Positions 25,355 to 34,744 are shown, counted from the stretch's first letter. The stretch is 64,000 nt of DNA from Paeniglutamicibacter gangotriensis Lz1y (GCF_000348945.1 NZ_AOCK01000013.1:62001-126000); one strand, 5' to 3'. Notes: generated by a model from the letters alone, not told the origin. A program made the numbers and translations.

Positions 25355-27067
25355 CTAAAAGAGGAAGTAGCGCTGGGCCATGGGCAGCACGCTGGAAGGC
25401 TCGCAGGTGGCCAGTACCCCATCGACGGTGACCTGGTAGGTTTCCGGGTCGACCTTGATGTCGGGGGTTTCCCCGTTGAACTTCAGGTCAGCCTTTTTCA
25501 GTGTCCGGATTCCGGACACCGGTCGGATGACCTTGCGCAGCCGCAGGCGTTCGGGCACGCCCTCCTCGATGGCTGCCTGGGACAGGAAGGTAATGGAGGA
25601 GGAGTGCACCGCGGTGCCCAGCGCACCGAAGTTCGCGCGCAGCGTGCGCGGCTGCGGGGTGGGGATCGAGCCGTTCGAATCCCCCATCAGCGACTGCACG
25701 ATCAGCCCTCCCTTGATCACCATCTCCGGTTTGACGCCGAAGAACGCCGGATCCCACAGCACCAGGTCGGCGAACTTGCCTTCCTCGATGCTGCCGATGG
25801 AATCGGCGATGCCGTGGGCAATGGCCGGGTTGATGGTGTACTTCGCGACGTAGCGCTTGATCCGGAAGTTGTCCCCCACCTCCAGGTCCTGCGGCAGCTT
25901 CCCGCGTTGGCGTTTCATGGCGTCGGCGACCTGCCAGGTGCGCAGCACCGTCTCACCGACTCGGCCCATGGCCTGGGAGTCCGAGGAAGTGATGGAGAAG
26001 ACGCCCATGTCGTGCAGGACGTCCTCGGCGGCGATGGTCTCCGAGCGGATGCGCGAATCGGCGAAGGCCACGTCCTCGGGAATATCGGCGTTGAGGTGGT
26101 GGGCCACCATGAGCATGTCCAAGTGCTCGTCCACGGTGTTGTTGGTATAGGGCAGCGTGGGGTTGGTGGAGGCCGGGAGCACGTTGGGCAGGCCCGCCAT
26201 GCGGATGATGTCCGGGGCGTGCCCGCCACCTGCCCCTTCGGTGTGGAAGGTGTGGATGACCCGTCCATCGATGGCGGCAATGGTGTCCTCCACAAAGCCG
26301 CACTCGTTGAGGGTGTCTGCGTGGATGGCGACCTGAATATCGAATTCGTCGGCGATCTTCAGTGACTCGTTGATCGAGGAATGTGTTGCTCCCCAGTCCT
26401 CGTGGATCTTCAGGCCGATGGCACCGGCACGGATCTGCTCGGCCATCGGCCCACGCGCACTGGCGTGGCCTTTGCCCAGGAACCCGATGTTAATCGGCAG
26501 ATTTTCCACTGCCTGTAGCATCCGGGCGATATGCCAGGGCCCGGGCGTCACGGTCGTTGCCTTGGAGGCATCGGAAGGTCCGGCGCCACCGCCGATCATG
26601 GTGGTGACTCCGGAGGCCAATGCCACGGGGACCTGGTCGGGGCTCACGAAGTGCACGTGGGTGTCGATGGCACCGGCGGTAAGGATCTTGTGTTCCCCGG
26701 CGATGATGTCGGTGGCGGCGCCGATGGTGATGTTCACCCCGTCGGTGATGTCGGGGTTTCCTGCCTTGCCGATCTTGAAGATGTGCCCGTCACGCAGGGC
26801 CACATCGGCCTTGTAGATACCGGTGTAGTCCAGCACCACCACGTTGGTGATGACGGTGTCGGGGATGTCCTGATCGCGGGTCAGTTGGCCGTTTTGGCCC
26901 ATGCCGTCGCGGATGACTTTGCCGCCGCCGAAGACCACTTCGTCGCCGTAGTTGGTGTAATCGTGCTCGATCTCGGCCAGCAGCTCGGTATCGGCCAGAC
27001 GAACGGCGTCCCCGGTGGTTGGCCCGTACATTTCCGCATAGTGTTTGCGGCTCATTTCGAAGCTCAT
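25355..27067 (-). CDS. ureC: Urease alpha subunit
   Basis: 570-residue catalytic subunit that hydrolyses urea to ammonia and carbamate at a dinickel centre. The ligands are all present: H137 and H139 (DTHVHF), the carbamylated K220 (GLKIHEDW), H249 (AIHAD), H275 (TFHTEG) and a late Asp near 363 (TSSD). The flap helix reads MVAHHLN: the catalytic His is kept (H323), but the cysteine usual at position 322 is alanine. It overlaps ureB by 4 nt (ATGA). Confidence 0.98.
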   Translation of the reverse strand: MSFEMSRKHYAEMYGPTTGDAVRLADTELLAEIEHDYTNYGDEVVFGGGKVIRDGMGQNGQLTRDQDIPDTVITNVVVLDYTGIYKADVALRDGHIFKIGKAGNPDITDGVNITIGAATDIIAGEHKILTAGAIDTHVHFVSPDQVPVALASGVTTMIGGGAGPSDASKATTVTPGPWHIARMLQAVENLPINIGFLGKGHASARGPMAEQIRAGAIGLKIHEDWGATHSSINESLKIADEFDIQVAIHADTLNECGFVEDTIAAIDGRVIHTFHTEGAGGGHAPDIIRMAGLPNVLPASTNPTLPYTNNTVDEHLDMLMVAHHLNADIPEDVAFADSRIRSETIAAEDVLHDMGVFSITSSDSQAMGRVGETVLRTWQVADAMKRQRGKLPQDLEVGDNFRIKRYVAKYTINPAIAHGIADSIGSIEEGKFADLVLWDPAFFGVKPEMVIKGGLIVQSLMGDSNGSIPTPQPRTLRANFGALGTAVHSSSITFLSQAAIEEGVPERLRLRKVIRPVSGIRTLKKADLKFNGETPDIKVDPETYQVTVDGVLATCEPSSVLPMAQRYFLF

Positions 27068-27618
27068 GCTTGGTCCTCCTCCTGGGTCGGGTTCTTCGCG
27101 GCATTTTTCTCGGTGGCGCGCCGGACCTCATCGGGGTGCGGCGGCAGGGTTTCATCCACCGGGTCCACACCGTAATCGGTGTGGAAGCCCTTGGATTCGC
27201 GGCCAAGGTTGGGCAGGTCGATGTCGTAGTCGGAGACAAGCTCGGCTTCTGTCACCGGGTTGATGCCTGCGGAACCGCCGATGGCCTCGGTTTCTTTGGC
27301 GGGGATGGTCTCGCCCAGCGGCCCGTTCACCCGGTCCTGGAAGCCGTAGACATGCCGACGGCCGGCGAATTCGACCAGGTGCACGGTGCGTGCGTCCCCC
27401 GGTTCGAAGCGCACCGCGGTTCCCGCGGGGATATCGAGCCGGAAGCCGCGGGCTGCGACCCGGTCAAGGTCGAGCTGCGGGTTGACTTCGGCGAAGTGGT
27501 AATGCGATCCAACCTGGACGGGGCGGTCCCCGCGGTTGACCAGGTTCAGGATTCGGGTTTCGAGTTCCGCGTTGCAGAGCACTGGCTCGTCACGCAGGAT
27601 GTATTCTCCCGGTTTCAT
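27064..27618 (-). CDS. ureB: Urease beta subunit with long C-terminal extension
   Basis: 184 residues, against roughly 100-130 in most separate beta subunits. Residues 1-105 are the normal domain ([30 protein letters not shown]). The extra 75 residues are charged and Pro-rich, end in Lys/Glu/Asp-rich sequence and look disordered. Position between ureA and ureC is standard. Confidence 0.95.
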   Translation of the reverse strand: MKPGEYILRDEPVLCNAELETRILNLVNRGDRPVQVGSHYHFAEVNPQLDLDRVAARGFRLDIPAGTAVRFEPGDARTVHLVEFAGRRHVYGFQDRVNGPLGETIPAKETEAIGGSAGINPVTEAELVSDYDIDLPNLGRESKGFHTDYGVDPVDETLPPHPDEVRRATEKNAAKNPTQEEDQA

Positions 27619-27635
27619 GCTGTTTTCTCCCTTGC

Positions 27636-27938
27636 CTAGCGAATCGGGGTGTGGACGGTGATGAGCTTGGTTCCGTCCGGGAACGTCGCTTCGACCTGGA
27701 CGTCGGAGATCATGTCGGCGACGCCCTCCATGACCTGTTCGCGGGTCAGGATGGTGGTTCCGTAGCTCATTAAATCCGCCACGGTGCGCCCGTCCCGGGC
27801 GCCTTCGATGAGTTCGTAGGTAATGATGGCCACGGACTCGGGGTGGTTGAGCAGCAATCCGCGGGCTTGGCGTCTACGCGCCAGATCGGCAGCCACGACA
27901 ATCATGAGTTTTTCGTGCTCACGCGGGGTCAGATGCAT
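27636..27938 (-). CDS. ureA: Urease gamma subunit
   Basis: 100-residue structural subunit, first gene of the operon. It opens with [20 protein letters not shown] and contains [12 protein letters not shown] and [13 protein letters not shown], all standard. The ATG at 27938 has TGGAG upstream. The promoter must lie in the 278-bp gap towards pyrE, but no boxes could be assigned. Confidence 0.97.
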   Translation of the reverse strand: MHLTPREHEKLMIVVAADLARRRQARGLLLNHPESVAIITYELIEGARDGRTVADLMSYGTTILTREQVMEGVADMISDVQVEATFPDGTKLITVHTPIR

Positions 27939-28147
27939 CTATGGGCTCCAGTTCTCAACAGCAGTAAAAACAATGCGCCACCCGTTATCTACAACCGGCG
28001 AAATACTACGCCGGGAGGTCCGTGGATAAGGCCACAGTAGCAGATCAAACCGGGTAAATGCGCCACTTTCACTGGCACGTTAACCCTGCGGAACCGTAGT
28101 ACTTCACAGGCGGCTTCCAGAGCCCTTGGGCGCCGCTTAAACCACGA

Positions 28148-28185
28148 TGTCCCACGGTTTCCATTGGTGATGGAACCGCGGGACA
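28148..28185. terminator. Hairpin terminator between pyrE and ureA
   Basis: TGTCCC-CGGTT-CCAT arms (one mismatch and one bulge) close a 5-nt loop. TTTTTG follows on the plus strand and TCGTGGTTT on the minus strand; since pyrE is the gene that ends here, it most likely terminates pyrE. Confidence 0.6.
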
Positions 28186-28216
28186 CGCAGGTTTTTGTTG
28201 ACAATTTTTCGGACGT

Positions 28217-28780
28217 TTACAGACCCAGTTCGTCTTTGCCGAAGGCGTAGAGGTACGGTACCCCGGCCTCGGCCTCGATGCGCTCCTTCGACCCGGTGTC
28301 GCGGTCGACGATCACTGCCACGGCCACGACGTTGCCACCGGCCTTGCGCACTCCCTCGACGGCGGCCAGTGCCGATCCACCGGTGGTGGAGGTGTCTTCC
28401 AGGACCACGACGTTGCGTCCTTCGACCGAGGGGCCTTCGACCTGGCGGCCCATGCCATAGGACTTCTGGGCCTTGCGCACCACAAATGCGTCAATCGCCC
28501 GTCCCGCATGGCCGGCGGAGTGCATCAGCGCGGTGCCCACCGGGTCGGCGCCCATGGTCAGGCCGCCGGCGTTGGTGAAGTCGATGCCGGCCGTATCAAG
28601 CATTTCCAGCATGACGGAGCCAACCAGTGGTGCTGCCTCGTGGTGCAGGGTGATGCGGCGAAGGTCGATGTAGTAATCGGCCTCCTTGCCGGAGGAAAGG
28701 ATGACCTTGCCGTGGACCACGGCGAGTTCCTTGATGAGTTCGAGCAGGCGGGTGCGCGCGGCAGTGTTGGTCATGGTCAT
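28217..28780 (-). CDS. pyrE: Orotate phosphoribosyltransferase
   Basis: 187-residue enzyme that joins orotate and PRPP to give orotidine 5'-phosphate in pyrimidine synthesis. The PRPP-binding motif is VVVLEDTSTTGGSA near residue 115-130, and KEADYYIDLRR near residue 30 is also diagnostic. ATG codons at 28780 and 28774 are both possible; the frame is open to 28831. Not linked here to other pyr genes. Confidence 0.93.
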   Translation of the reverse strand: MTMTNTAARTRLLELIKELAVVHGKVILSSGKEADYYIDLRRITLHHEAAPLVGSVMLEMLDTAGIDFTNAGGLTMGADPVGTALMHSAGHAGRAIDAFVVRKAQKSYGMGRQVEGPSVEGRNVVVLEDTSTTGGSALAAVEGVRKAGGNVVAVAVIVDRDTGSKERIEAEAGVPYLYAFGKDELGL

Positions 28781-28925
28781 AATTCTAGATTGGTCGCTGG
28801 GCCACTCGCGATCGCAGCCGCTATGTGTCACCGAAAAGCCGTCTTCGGCCCACGACCTGCTGCCCCCGGACAGGGGACCAAACTCGCTACAGACAGGCAG
28901 GTGGTCCCCGGGTTAGGGTAGGGAC

Positions 28926-29378
28926 ATGACCGATTCTCGCCCATTGGGTTACTGGCTTAAATTGGTTGACTCGCTCATTTCCGAGCAGTTCGCCAACTCC
29001 CTCGAAGAGCACGGCGTTACGCGCCGACAATGGCAATTGCTCAATGTCTTATCCGTTGGTCCCGCCTCCGGCGGTGAACTCACCGCGGCTCTGGCCCCGT
29101 TCTTCGGGGAGGCACAGGCCGAGGACGAGCCCTCCAGCCCCTCCGAGCATTTATCGGAGCTCGTTGAATCCGGTTGGGTCGCCGAGGAAGGGCAAACCTT
29201 TACGCTCACCGAGCGCGGCGCTGTCTCTTTGGACCGGCTGACCGAGATCGTCGATGAGATGCGTGAGGAATCCAGCGCCGGGATCACCTCGGAGGAGTAT
29301 TCCACCACCGTGAAGTCGCTGAAGAAAATGGCGGCCAACCTTGGCTGGGATCCCAACAGGCCACCTGCCGACCTCTAA
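28926..29378 (+). CDS. MarR-family transcriptional regulator
   Basis: 150-residue winged-helix protein. The core LEEHGVTRRQWQLLNVLS and the later LSELVESGWVAEEGQTFTLTERG (helix plus wing) fit MarR. The middle of the recognition region carries a Glu/Pro/Ser-rich insertion (about residues 60-75), unusual for the family. GGGTAGGGAC precedes the ATG. Target is unknown; it lies between pyrE and nadE, transcribed with nadE 48 bp further on. Confidence 0.8.
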   Translation: MTDSRPLGYWLKLVDSLISEQFANSLEEHGVTRRQWQLLNVLSVGPASGGELTAALAPFFGEAQAEDEPSSPSEHLSELVESGWVAEEGQTFTLTERGAVSLDRLTEIVDEMREESSAGITSEEYSTTVKSLKKMAANLGWDPNRPPADL

Positions 29379-29426
29379 GTCCCCGCTGGTTCCAGGCCAG
29401 TCCCGGAGACGGGCTAGTCTTGGTTC

Positions 29427-30251
29427 ATGCGCGAACTACAGGCCGTCATCATCAAGGAAATGGGTGTCAAGCCCCGGATCGATCCCGCCGCGGAGGTCCG
29501 TGCCCGCATCGATTTCCTCAAGGACTACATCCGTGCCACACACACCAACGGCTTCGTCTTAGGCATCTCCGGAGGCCTCGACTCCACGCTGGCGGGCCGA
29601 TTGGCGCAGCTTGCCGCCGAGGAGCTGCGTGCCGAAGGCACCGAAGCCTCATTCGTGGCCGTTCGGTTGCCCCATGGGGAACAGCTCGATGAGGCCGATG
29701 CGAAGGCTGCCATGGACTTCGTTTCCGCCGATGTGGAACGCACGCTGAATGTGCGTGCCGGTGTCGAGGGGCTCGAAGAAGCATTCAGGTTGGCCACCGG
29801 CGGACCGATCTCCGATTTCAACAAGGGCAACGTCAAGGCCCGCATGCGGATGATCGCCCAATACACGCTGGCCGGCGAGGATAATCTGTTGGTCATTGGG
29901 ACCGACCACGGCGCCGAATCGGTCACCGGCTTCTTCACCAAGTTCGGCGACGGTGGTGCGGACATCCTGCCCCTCTTTGGGCTGGACAAGCGCCAGAACC
30001 GTGAACTGCTGCAGTATTTGGGCTCGCCACGGTTGCTCTGGGAAAAGGTTCCCACCGCGGACCTATTGGATGGCCAGCCGCTGCGCACCGACGAGGACGA
30101 GCTAGGCATCACCTACGACCAGATCGATGACTACCTTGAGGGACGCCAGATCCCGGAGGATGCTGCAAAGATCCTCGAAACGAAGTTCTTGCGCTCACGC
30201 CACAAGCGCACCACCCCGGTCACCATTTTCGATTCATGGTGGCGGTCCTAG
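29427..30251 (+). CDS. nadE: NH3-dependent NAD+ synthetase
   Basis: 274-residue amidating enzyme of NAD synthesis, using ammonia since no glutaminase domain is present. The PP-loop SGGLDSTLAGRLA lies near residue 50, GNVKARMRMIAQYT near 135 and GTDHGAESVTGFFTKFGDG near 160. The C-terminal TTPVTIFDSWWRS end is typical. The start ATG at 29427 has a GGAGA-like upstream signal. Urease in the same region produces ammonia, but no regulatory link is visible. Confidence 0.96.
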   Translation: MRELQAVIIKEMGVKPRIDPAAEVRARIDFLKDYIRATHTNGFVLGISGGLDSTLAGRLAQLAAEELRAEGTEASFVAVRLPHGEQLDEADAKAAMDFVSADVERTLNVRAGVEGLEEAFRLATGGPISDFNKGNVKARMRMIAQYTLAGEDNLLVIGTDHGAESVTGFFTKFGDGGADILPLFGLDKRQNRELLQYLGSPRLLWEKVPTADLLDGQPLRTDEDELGITYDQIDDYLEGRQIPEDAAKILETKFLRSRHKRTTPVTIFDSWWRS

Positions 30252-30397
30252 AACGCGTTGTTCTCGCAGCCACGGGCCGCGCGGCGTTGACGAAGCCACC
30301 CAAGAACCGCGTCGCCCTGCTGTTTCTGGAAGGCCCGAAGGATGGGACCGGGTTTGGCTCGCCGCGATGCCGGGGCTAATCAAATAGGGTGGACGTT

Positions 30398-31093
30398 GTG
30401 GAAGCCACCGAAAACGACCCAATCCCAGAGACCACCGCCGAGACCAGTGTCGAGGAGTTCCCGGAGCCGACCGGCGAGCTGGTTCAGCCGATCATCTTGC
30501 TGGTGGACCGCGAAGAACCCTGCCCGGAGGAATCCGGCATTGCCGTGGCCGCCCTGGCATCGGTGAGCGCGCTGCTGGCCAATCCGCGCCACCCCTATTG
30601 GCGGCCTTGGGCACAGGGCGCGTTTGCCAAGAGCGTCCGCCGGGCTGATGCCAAAATGTTCGCGAAGGTCGCCGCCGAGTTCCCGGACCACGTACTGGCC
30701 GAGATCGGTACCGCCAAGGCATTGGGGTTTGCCCCAATACAGGCCGACTCCCTGGCCAAACGTCTGGCCAAGCTCCAAGTCTCCGGGACCACCCTGCCAC
30801 CCGGCGATCCCATGGATTCGACCCCGGTTCGCATCGTGCTGAACGATTCGCTGGGGATGAGTACGGGCAAGGCCGCCGCCCAGGCGGCCCATGCCTTGTT
30901 CGCCTGGGTCCTAGAGGGAAAGCCGGCGGAGCTTGAAGCCTGGCGCTCCGGCGGCTGCGCGCTGTCGATCGAACGCGCGGATTCCAAGATGTTCACGAAG
31001 AACGCGCGCACCGCCAGTGGTCCGTTGATCCACGATGCCGGGCGCACCGAAATCACACCCGGCTCGGCGACCGCGTTTGTCAGTGTCCACTGA
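30398..31093 (+). CDS. PTH2-type peptidyl-tRNA hydrolase with duplicated N-terminal half
   Basis: 231 residues. The C-terminal half (about 140-231) is a PTH2 domain, with LGMSTGKAAAQAAHALFAW and the closing HDAGRTEITPGSATAF. Such enzymes free tRNA from peptidyl-tRNA. The N-terminal half holds RADAKMFAK, echoing RADSKMFTK in the C-terminal half, and may be a degenerate second copy. GTG at 30398 is chosen because AGGGTGG lies 6 nt upstream; GTG 30389 is the alternative. The gene end overlaps the convergent acyl-CoA dehydrogenase gene by 14 nt. Confidence 0.8.
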   Translation: MEATENDPIPETTAETSVEEFPEPTGELVQPIILLVDREEPCPEESGIAVAALASVSALLANPRHPYWRPWAQGAFAKSVRRADAKMFAKVAAEFPDHVLAEIGTAKALGFAPIQADSLAKRLAKLQVSGTTLPPGDPMDSTPVRIVLNDSLGMSTGKAAAQAAHALFAWVLEGKPAELEAWRSGGCALSIERADSKMFTKNARTASGPLIHDAGRTEITPGSATAFVSVH

Positions 31094-32309
31094 CGAAGGC
31101 GGAGATCCCGGTCATGGCCCTTCCGACGATCAGCGAGTTGATCTCGTACGTTCCCTCGTAGGTATAGAGGACTTCCACATCGCCGAATAGCTTGGCCATC
31201 TCATGGTCGGTGGTGATGCCATTGCCTCCCAGCAGGGCGCGGCCCTTGGCCGCGGATTCACGCGCCAGACGCGTGGTCGTCGACTTCGCCATGGCCGCCT
31301 GGACCATTTCAAGGTCCCCGGAACTCTGGATCCTAGCTAGGTCGGTCATCAGGGAAAGGCTGGCCATGGCGTTGCCCAGGATCTCGGCCAACGGCAGTTG
31401 CACCAACTGGAATCCGGCGAGAGCTGTGCCGAACTGCGATCGCTCCAGCGCGTAGTCCCGCGCAATGTCAAAGATCCCCAATTGGACCCCGGCCGCCTGC
31501 CAGCCCACCCAAGCACGCGAATGCTTAAGCAGTTCGTTCGCGGCGGCAAAGTTCTTGACCCCGGGAAGTCGGTTGCTTTCGGGCACCCTGACTGCCTCGA
31601 GGTCGATGTCGGCATTCTGCATGATCCGCAGGCCGATCTTGTGGGAGATCTTTGTCGCGGTGAAACCTGGCCGGTCGGATTCCACGATGAAGGCCTTGAT
31701 TTCTCCGTCCGAGGTGTCTCTGGCCCACACCAGGGAGAAGTCGGCCATGGTGGCCGCCCCAATCCAACGCTTAGCACCGTTGATGACCCATTCATCTCCT
31801 TCGCGGGTGGCGGTGGTGGCGAGCCCTCCGGCGATGTCGGATCCGTGGTCCGGTTCGGTCAGGGCGAATGCCCCGAGCGCGGTGAAGTTGCCCAGTGCGG
31901 GCAACCACTTTTCCTTTTGTTCCTTGGATCCGAGTTGGTGGATCATCCCGACGATGAGCTCGTTGTGGATCCCGACCATGGCGGAGAGCGAGACATCGGC
32001 GCGTGCGGCCTCGACGTAGACCAGCCCCTTGAACAGGTCGCTACTGCCGTCAATCTGGAGGTTGCCCAAACCGTGGGCGGCCATCTCGGGTAGGAGGTGG
32101 TGCGGGAACTCCTCGCGGTTCCAGTAGTCGATGGACTCCGGGCGCAACCGTTCCTGTAAGAAGGTTCGGATCTCGAGCAGTCGTTGGTGCTCGGCCGGAT
32201 CTAGGAGCTGCCATACGTGCATGAGGTCAACGTCCATAAATGCAGGTTCCGGGGTGCTGGAGGTCCGACTCTTGGGGGTGGCTGGTGTCGGGGATTCGCT
32301 CAGTGGCAT
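31080..32309 (-). CDS. Acyl-CoA dehydrogenase, glutaryl-CoA dehydrogenase-like
   Basis: 409-residue FAD enzyme that oxidises an acyl-CoA at alpha-beta. FAD/substrate motifs are ALTEPDHGSDI and GAKRWIGAATMADF; the catalytic Glu is in TYEGTYEINSLIVGRAMTG. That C-terminal form and GGNGITTDHEMAKLFGDVE are those of glutaryl-CoA dehydrogenase-type enzymes, so glutaryl-CoA or a similar dicarboxyl or aromatic-derived CoA ester is a likely substrate. Divergent from an acyl-CoA synthetase gene; a 40-bp element shared with mmsA lies about 90-120 bp upstream. Confidence 0.9.
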   Translation of the reverse strand: MPLSESPTPATPKSRTSSTPEPAFMDVDLMHVWQLLDPAEHQRLLEIRTFLQERLRPESIDYWNREEFPHHLLPEMAAHGLGNLQIDGSSDLFKGLVYVEAARADVSLSAMVGIHNELIVGMIHQLGSKEQKEKWLPALGNFTALGAFALTEPDHGSDIAGGLATTATREGDEWVINGAKRWIGAATMADFSLVWARDTSDGEIKAFIVESDRPGFTATKISHKIGLRIMQNADIDLEAVRVPESNRLPGVKNFAAANELLKHSRAWVGWQAAGVQLGIFDIARDYALERSQFGTALAGFQLVQLPLAEILGNAMASLSLMTDLARIQSSGDLEMVQAAMAKSTTTRLARESAAKGRALLGGNGITTDHEMAKLFGDVEVLYTYEGTYEINSLIVGRAMTGISAFVSGH

Positions 32310-32395
32310 GAGAGGGGGTGTCTCCTGTCGATGAAATATTTGGCTCGGTGGTGGTCAACCCTTCCAAACCCTTGGATATCAAAGTATATTTGCAA

Positions 32396-32431
32396 GTGAC
32401 TCAAATCACTAGGGCTTCCTACTAATTAGGG
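32396..32431. promoter_or_regulatory. Candidate shared operator (site A)
   Basis: GTGACTCAAAT, then ACTAGGGCTTCCTACTAAT and AGGG, aligns with the site at 41378-41419. The centre resembles a palindrome (ACTAGG / TCCTACT). Relative to the acyl-CoA dehydrogenase start it lies at about -87 to -122; relative to the acyl-CoA synthetase start at -21 to -56, where a repressor would block transcription. Confidence 0.6.
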
Positions 32432-32451
32432 ATCGAAGCGACAGGACGACA

Positions 32452-34167
32452 ATGACCGTTACCGAAGAATTCCGTACAGCACGCAACCGACTCCTCGAAT
32501 TGCGCACCAACTATGCAGGGGCGATGGCGGAATTCCGATGGCCCGAGTTCACCGAGTTTAATTTCGCTCTCGACTGGTTCGATGCTGTCGCCAAGGACCC
32601 GGCGCGCGCCAACACCAACGCTCTGGTCATTGTCGAGAAGAATGGTTCCGCCACCCGCTGCACCTGGGCTGGCCTCTCGGCCCGATCCAACCAGGTTGCC
32701 AACTGGATGCGCTCAATCGGCATGAAGCGCGGCGAAAAGATGATCGTGATGTTGGGCAACAGGGTGGAACTCTGGGAAATCATGCTCGCCGGCATCAAGC
32801 TGGGCATGGTCATGATCCCCACCACCACCCAAATGAACCATCTAGACCTGCAGGATCGGGTTGATCGCGGAGGCGCCCGCTGGGCGCTGGCGGGATCCGG
32901 CGATACCGGCAAGTTCGACAAGGTCACCGGCGAGTGCACGGTCATCCACGTCGACGGCGATGTCCCGGACGGCGCCCTGGACTACACCCAGAGCAGTGGG
33001 CACCCCACGGATTTCGTTCCCGAGGTCCCCACCAAGGCCGACGAGACCTTGCTGTTGTATTTCACCTCCGGGACCACGTCCAAGGCCAAGCTGGTGGAGC
33101 ACACCCACACCTCGTATCCGGCGGGCCATTTGAGCACGATGTTCTGGATCGGGCTGGAACCAGGCGACGTGCACCTAAATGTCGCCTCGCCCGGGTGGGC
33201 CAAGCATGCCTGGAGCAACTTTTTTGCTCCCTGGATCGCCGAGGCCACGGTCTTCCTCTACAACTACGATCGGTTTGATGCCAAGGCACTCATGGGGCAG
33301 ATGGACGCCGAGTCCGTCACCAGCTTCTGTGCACCGCCCACGGTGTGGCGCCTGCTGATCCAAGCCGACCTCACCGCGCTGAAGACACCGCCGGCCAAGC
33401 TGGTCTCTGCCGGCGAGCCGCTGAACGCGGAAGTCATCGACCAGGTCAACCAGGCCTGGGGCCAAACGATCCGTGACGGATTCGGGCAAACCGAAACCAC
33501 CGTGCAGATCGCCAACCCGCCGGGGCTTCCGATCAAGATCGGCGCCATGGGCCGCCCAATGCCCGGCTATGACGTGGTCCTGATCGATCCGGCCACCGGC
33601 CAGGCGGGGCGCGAAGGGGAAATCTGCCTACGGCTGGACCCTCGCCCGCTCGGGTTGATGAAGTCCTACTACGGGGATCAGGAAAAAACCGACGAGGCCT
33701 TCCGCGACGGTGTTTACCACACCGGGGACATGGCTGAAATGGACGAGCAGGGGGTCATCACCTATGTGGGGCGCGGCGATGACGTCTTCAAATCCAGCGA
33801 CTACAGGTTGAGCCCCTTTGAATTGGAGTCTGTACTGATCGAGCATCCCGCGGTGGCCGAGGCAGCGGTGGTCCCCTCCCCCGATGCCCTGAAACTCTCG
33901 GTCCCCAAGGCCTTCGTGGTCACCGCCGACGGGTACCAGGCCTCGGCGGAGCTGGCCGAGAGCATCCTGCGGTACTGCAGGGAAAATCTGGCTCCCTTCA
34001 AACGGATCCGCCGGCTGGAATTCGCTGACCTTCCCAAAACCATCTCCGGGAAAATTCGTCGGGTGGAACTGCGGCGCAACGAAGCCGCACGCCACGAAGG
34101 CGCCGCGGCAGCCGAAGGCCAAGGCATTGAATACCGCGATGACGACTTCCCGTCGCTGAAATCCTGA
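32452..34167 (+). CDS. Acyl-CoA synthetase (MACS-type AMP-dependent ligase)
   Basis: 571-residue ligase that activates a carboxylic acid to its CoA ester through an acyl-AMP. The P-loop is LYFTSGTTSKAKLVEH (near residue 203), followed by the MACS-type NVASPGWAKHAWSNFF; the adenylate motif is GFGQTET, the hinge region YVGRGDDVFKSSDYRLSPFE, and the catalytic lysine is in KTISGKIRRVEL. Likely acids are medium-chain, branched or aromatic. A MarR gene follows 52 bp downstream, and the glutaryl-CoA-dehydrogenase-like gene diverges upstream. Confidence 0.92.
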   Translation: MTVTEEFRTARNRLLELRTNYAGAMAEFRWPEFTEFNFALDWFDAVAKDPARANTNALVIVEKNGSATRCTWAGLSARSNQVANWMRSIGMKRGEKMIVMLGNRVELWEIMLAGIKLGMVMIPTTTQMNHLDLQDRVDRGGARWALAGSGDTGKFDKVTGECTVIHVDGDVPDGALDYTQSSGHPTDFVPEVPTKADETLLLYFTSGTTSKAKLVEHTHTSYPAGHLSTMFWIGLEPGDVHLNVASPGWAKHAWSNFFAPWIAEATVFLYNYDRFDAKALMGQMDAESVTSFCAPPTVWRLLIQADLTALKTPPAKLVSAGEPLNAEVIDQVNQAWGQTIRDGFGQTETTVQIANPPGLPIKIGAMGRPMPGYDVVLIDPATGQAGREGEICLRLDPRPLGLMKSYYGDQEKTDEAFRDGVYHTGDMAEMDEQGVITYVGRGDDVFKSSDYRLSPFELESVLIEHPAVAEAAVVPSPDALKLSVPKAFVVTADGYQASAELAESILRYCRENLAPFKRIRRLEFADLPKTISGKIRRVELRRNEAARHEGAAAAEGQGIEYRDDDFPSLKS

Positions 34168-34219
34168 TCGCCGTGCGGGCTTGGATATGCTGGGGCACGA
34201 GTTCTAACCGGAGGGAAAA

Positions 34220-34744
34220 TTGAGCCAGCCATTATCGCGCGACCCGATCCTGGAAGCGCAACGCAATTGGGAACGCCACGGGTGGGAGGATGTCGCCGAG
34301 CCCATGGCCGCGATCACCGCCCTGATGCGCACGCAACAGATCCTCTTGCAGCGCGCGGAAACGGTGCTCAAGCCCTTCGGCCTGACCTTCGCCCGCTACG
34401 AGATGCTCGCACTGCTCAGCTTCACCCGCGACGGTGCGCTGGCCATGAACAGGGCCAGCGCACTACTCCAGGTCCATGCCACCTCGGTGACCAACGTCGT
34501 GGACCGCTTGGAGCGTGCCGGACTGGTGGCCCGCACCAAGCATCCGACCGACAAGCGAACCACCCTCATCGCTTTGTCCACGCAGGGTCGTGATTTGGCT
34601 GCCGACGCCACGCTCGAATTAAACGCCCAGGTCTTTGCCGACTCCGGTTTCTCGGATCGGGACATCTCCACGTTGATCCGGATCTTTTCCAAGTTCCGTA
34701 AGGAGGCCGGGGACTTCGCCGCAGAGGATTCCATCGACTCGTAG
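34220..34744 (+). CDS. MarR-family transcriptional regulator
   Basis: 174-residue regulator. Dimerising helix LMRTQQILLQRAETVLKPFG, then FARYEMLALLSF, recognition helix HATSVTNVVDRLERAGLV and wing TKHPTDKRTTLIAL are all in place. TTG at 34220 has GGAGGG just upstream. Its place after the acyl-CoA synthetase is typical of MarR members that sense CoA thioesters of aromatic or fatty acids, so it may bind the operator between 32396 and 32431 (inference). Confidence 0.9.
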   Translation: MSQPLSRDPILEAQRNWERHGWEDVAEPMAAITALMRTQQILLQRAETVLKPFGLTFARYEMLALLSFTRDGALAMNRASALLQVHATSVTNVVDRLERAGLVARTKHPTDKRTTLIALSTQGRDLAADATLELNAQVFADSGFSDRDISTLIRIFSKFRKEAGDFAAEDSIDS

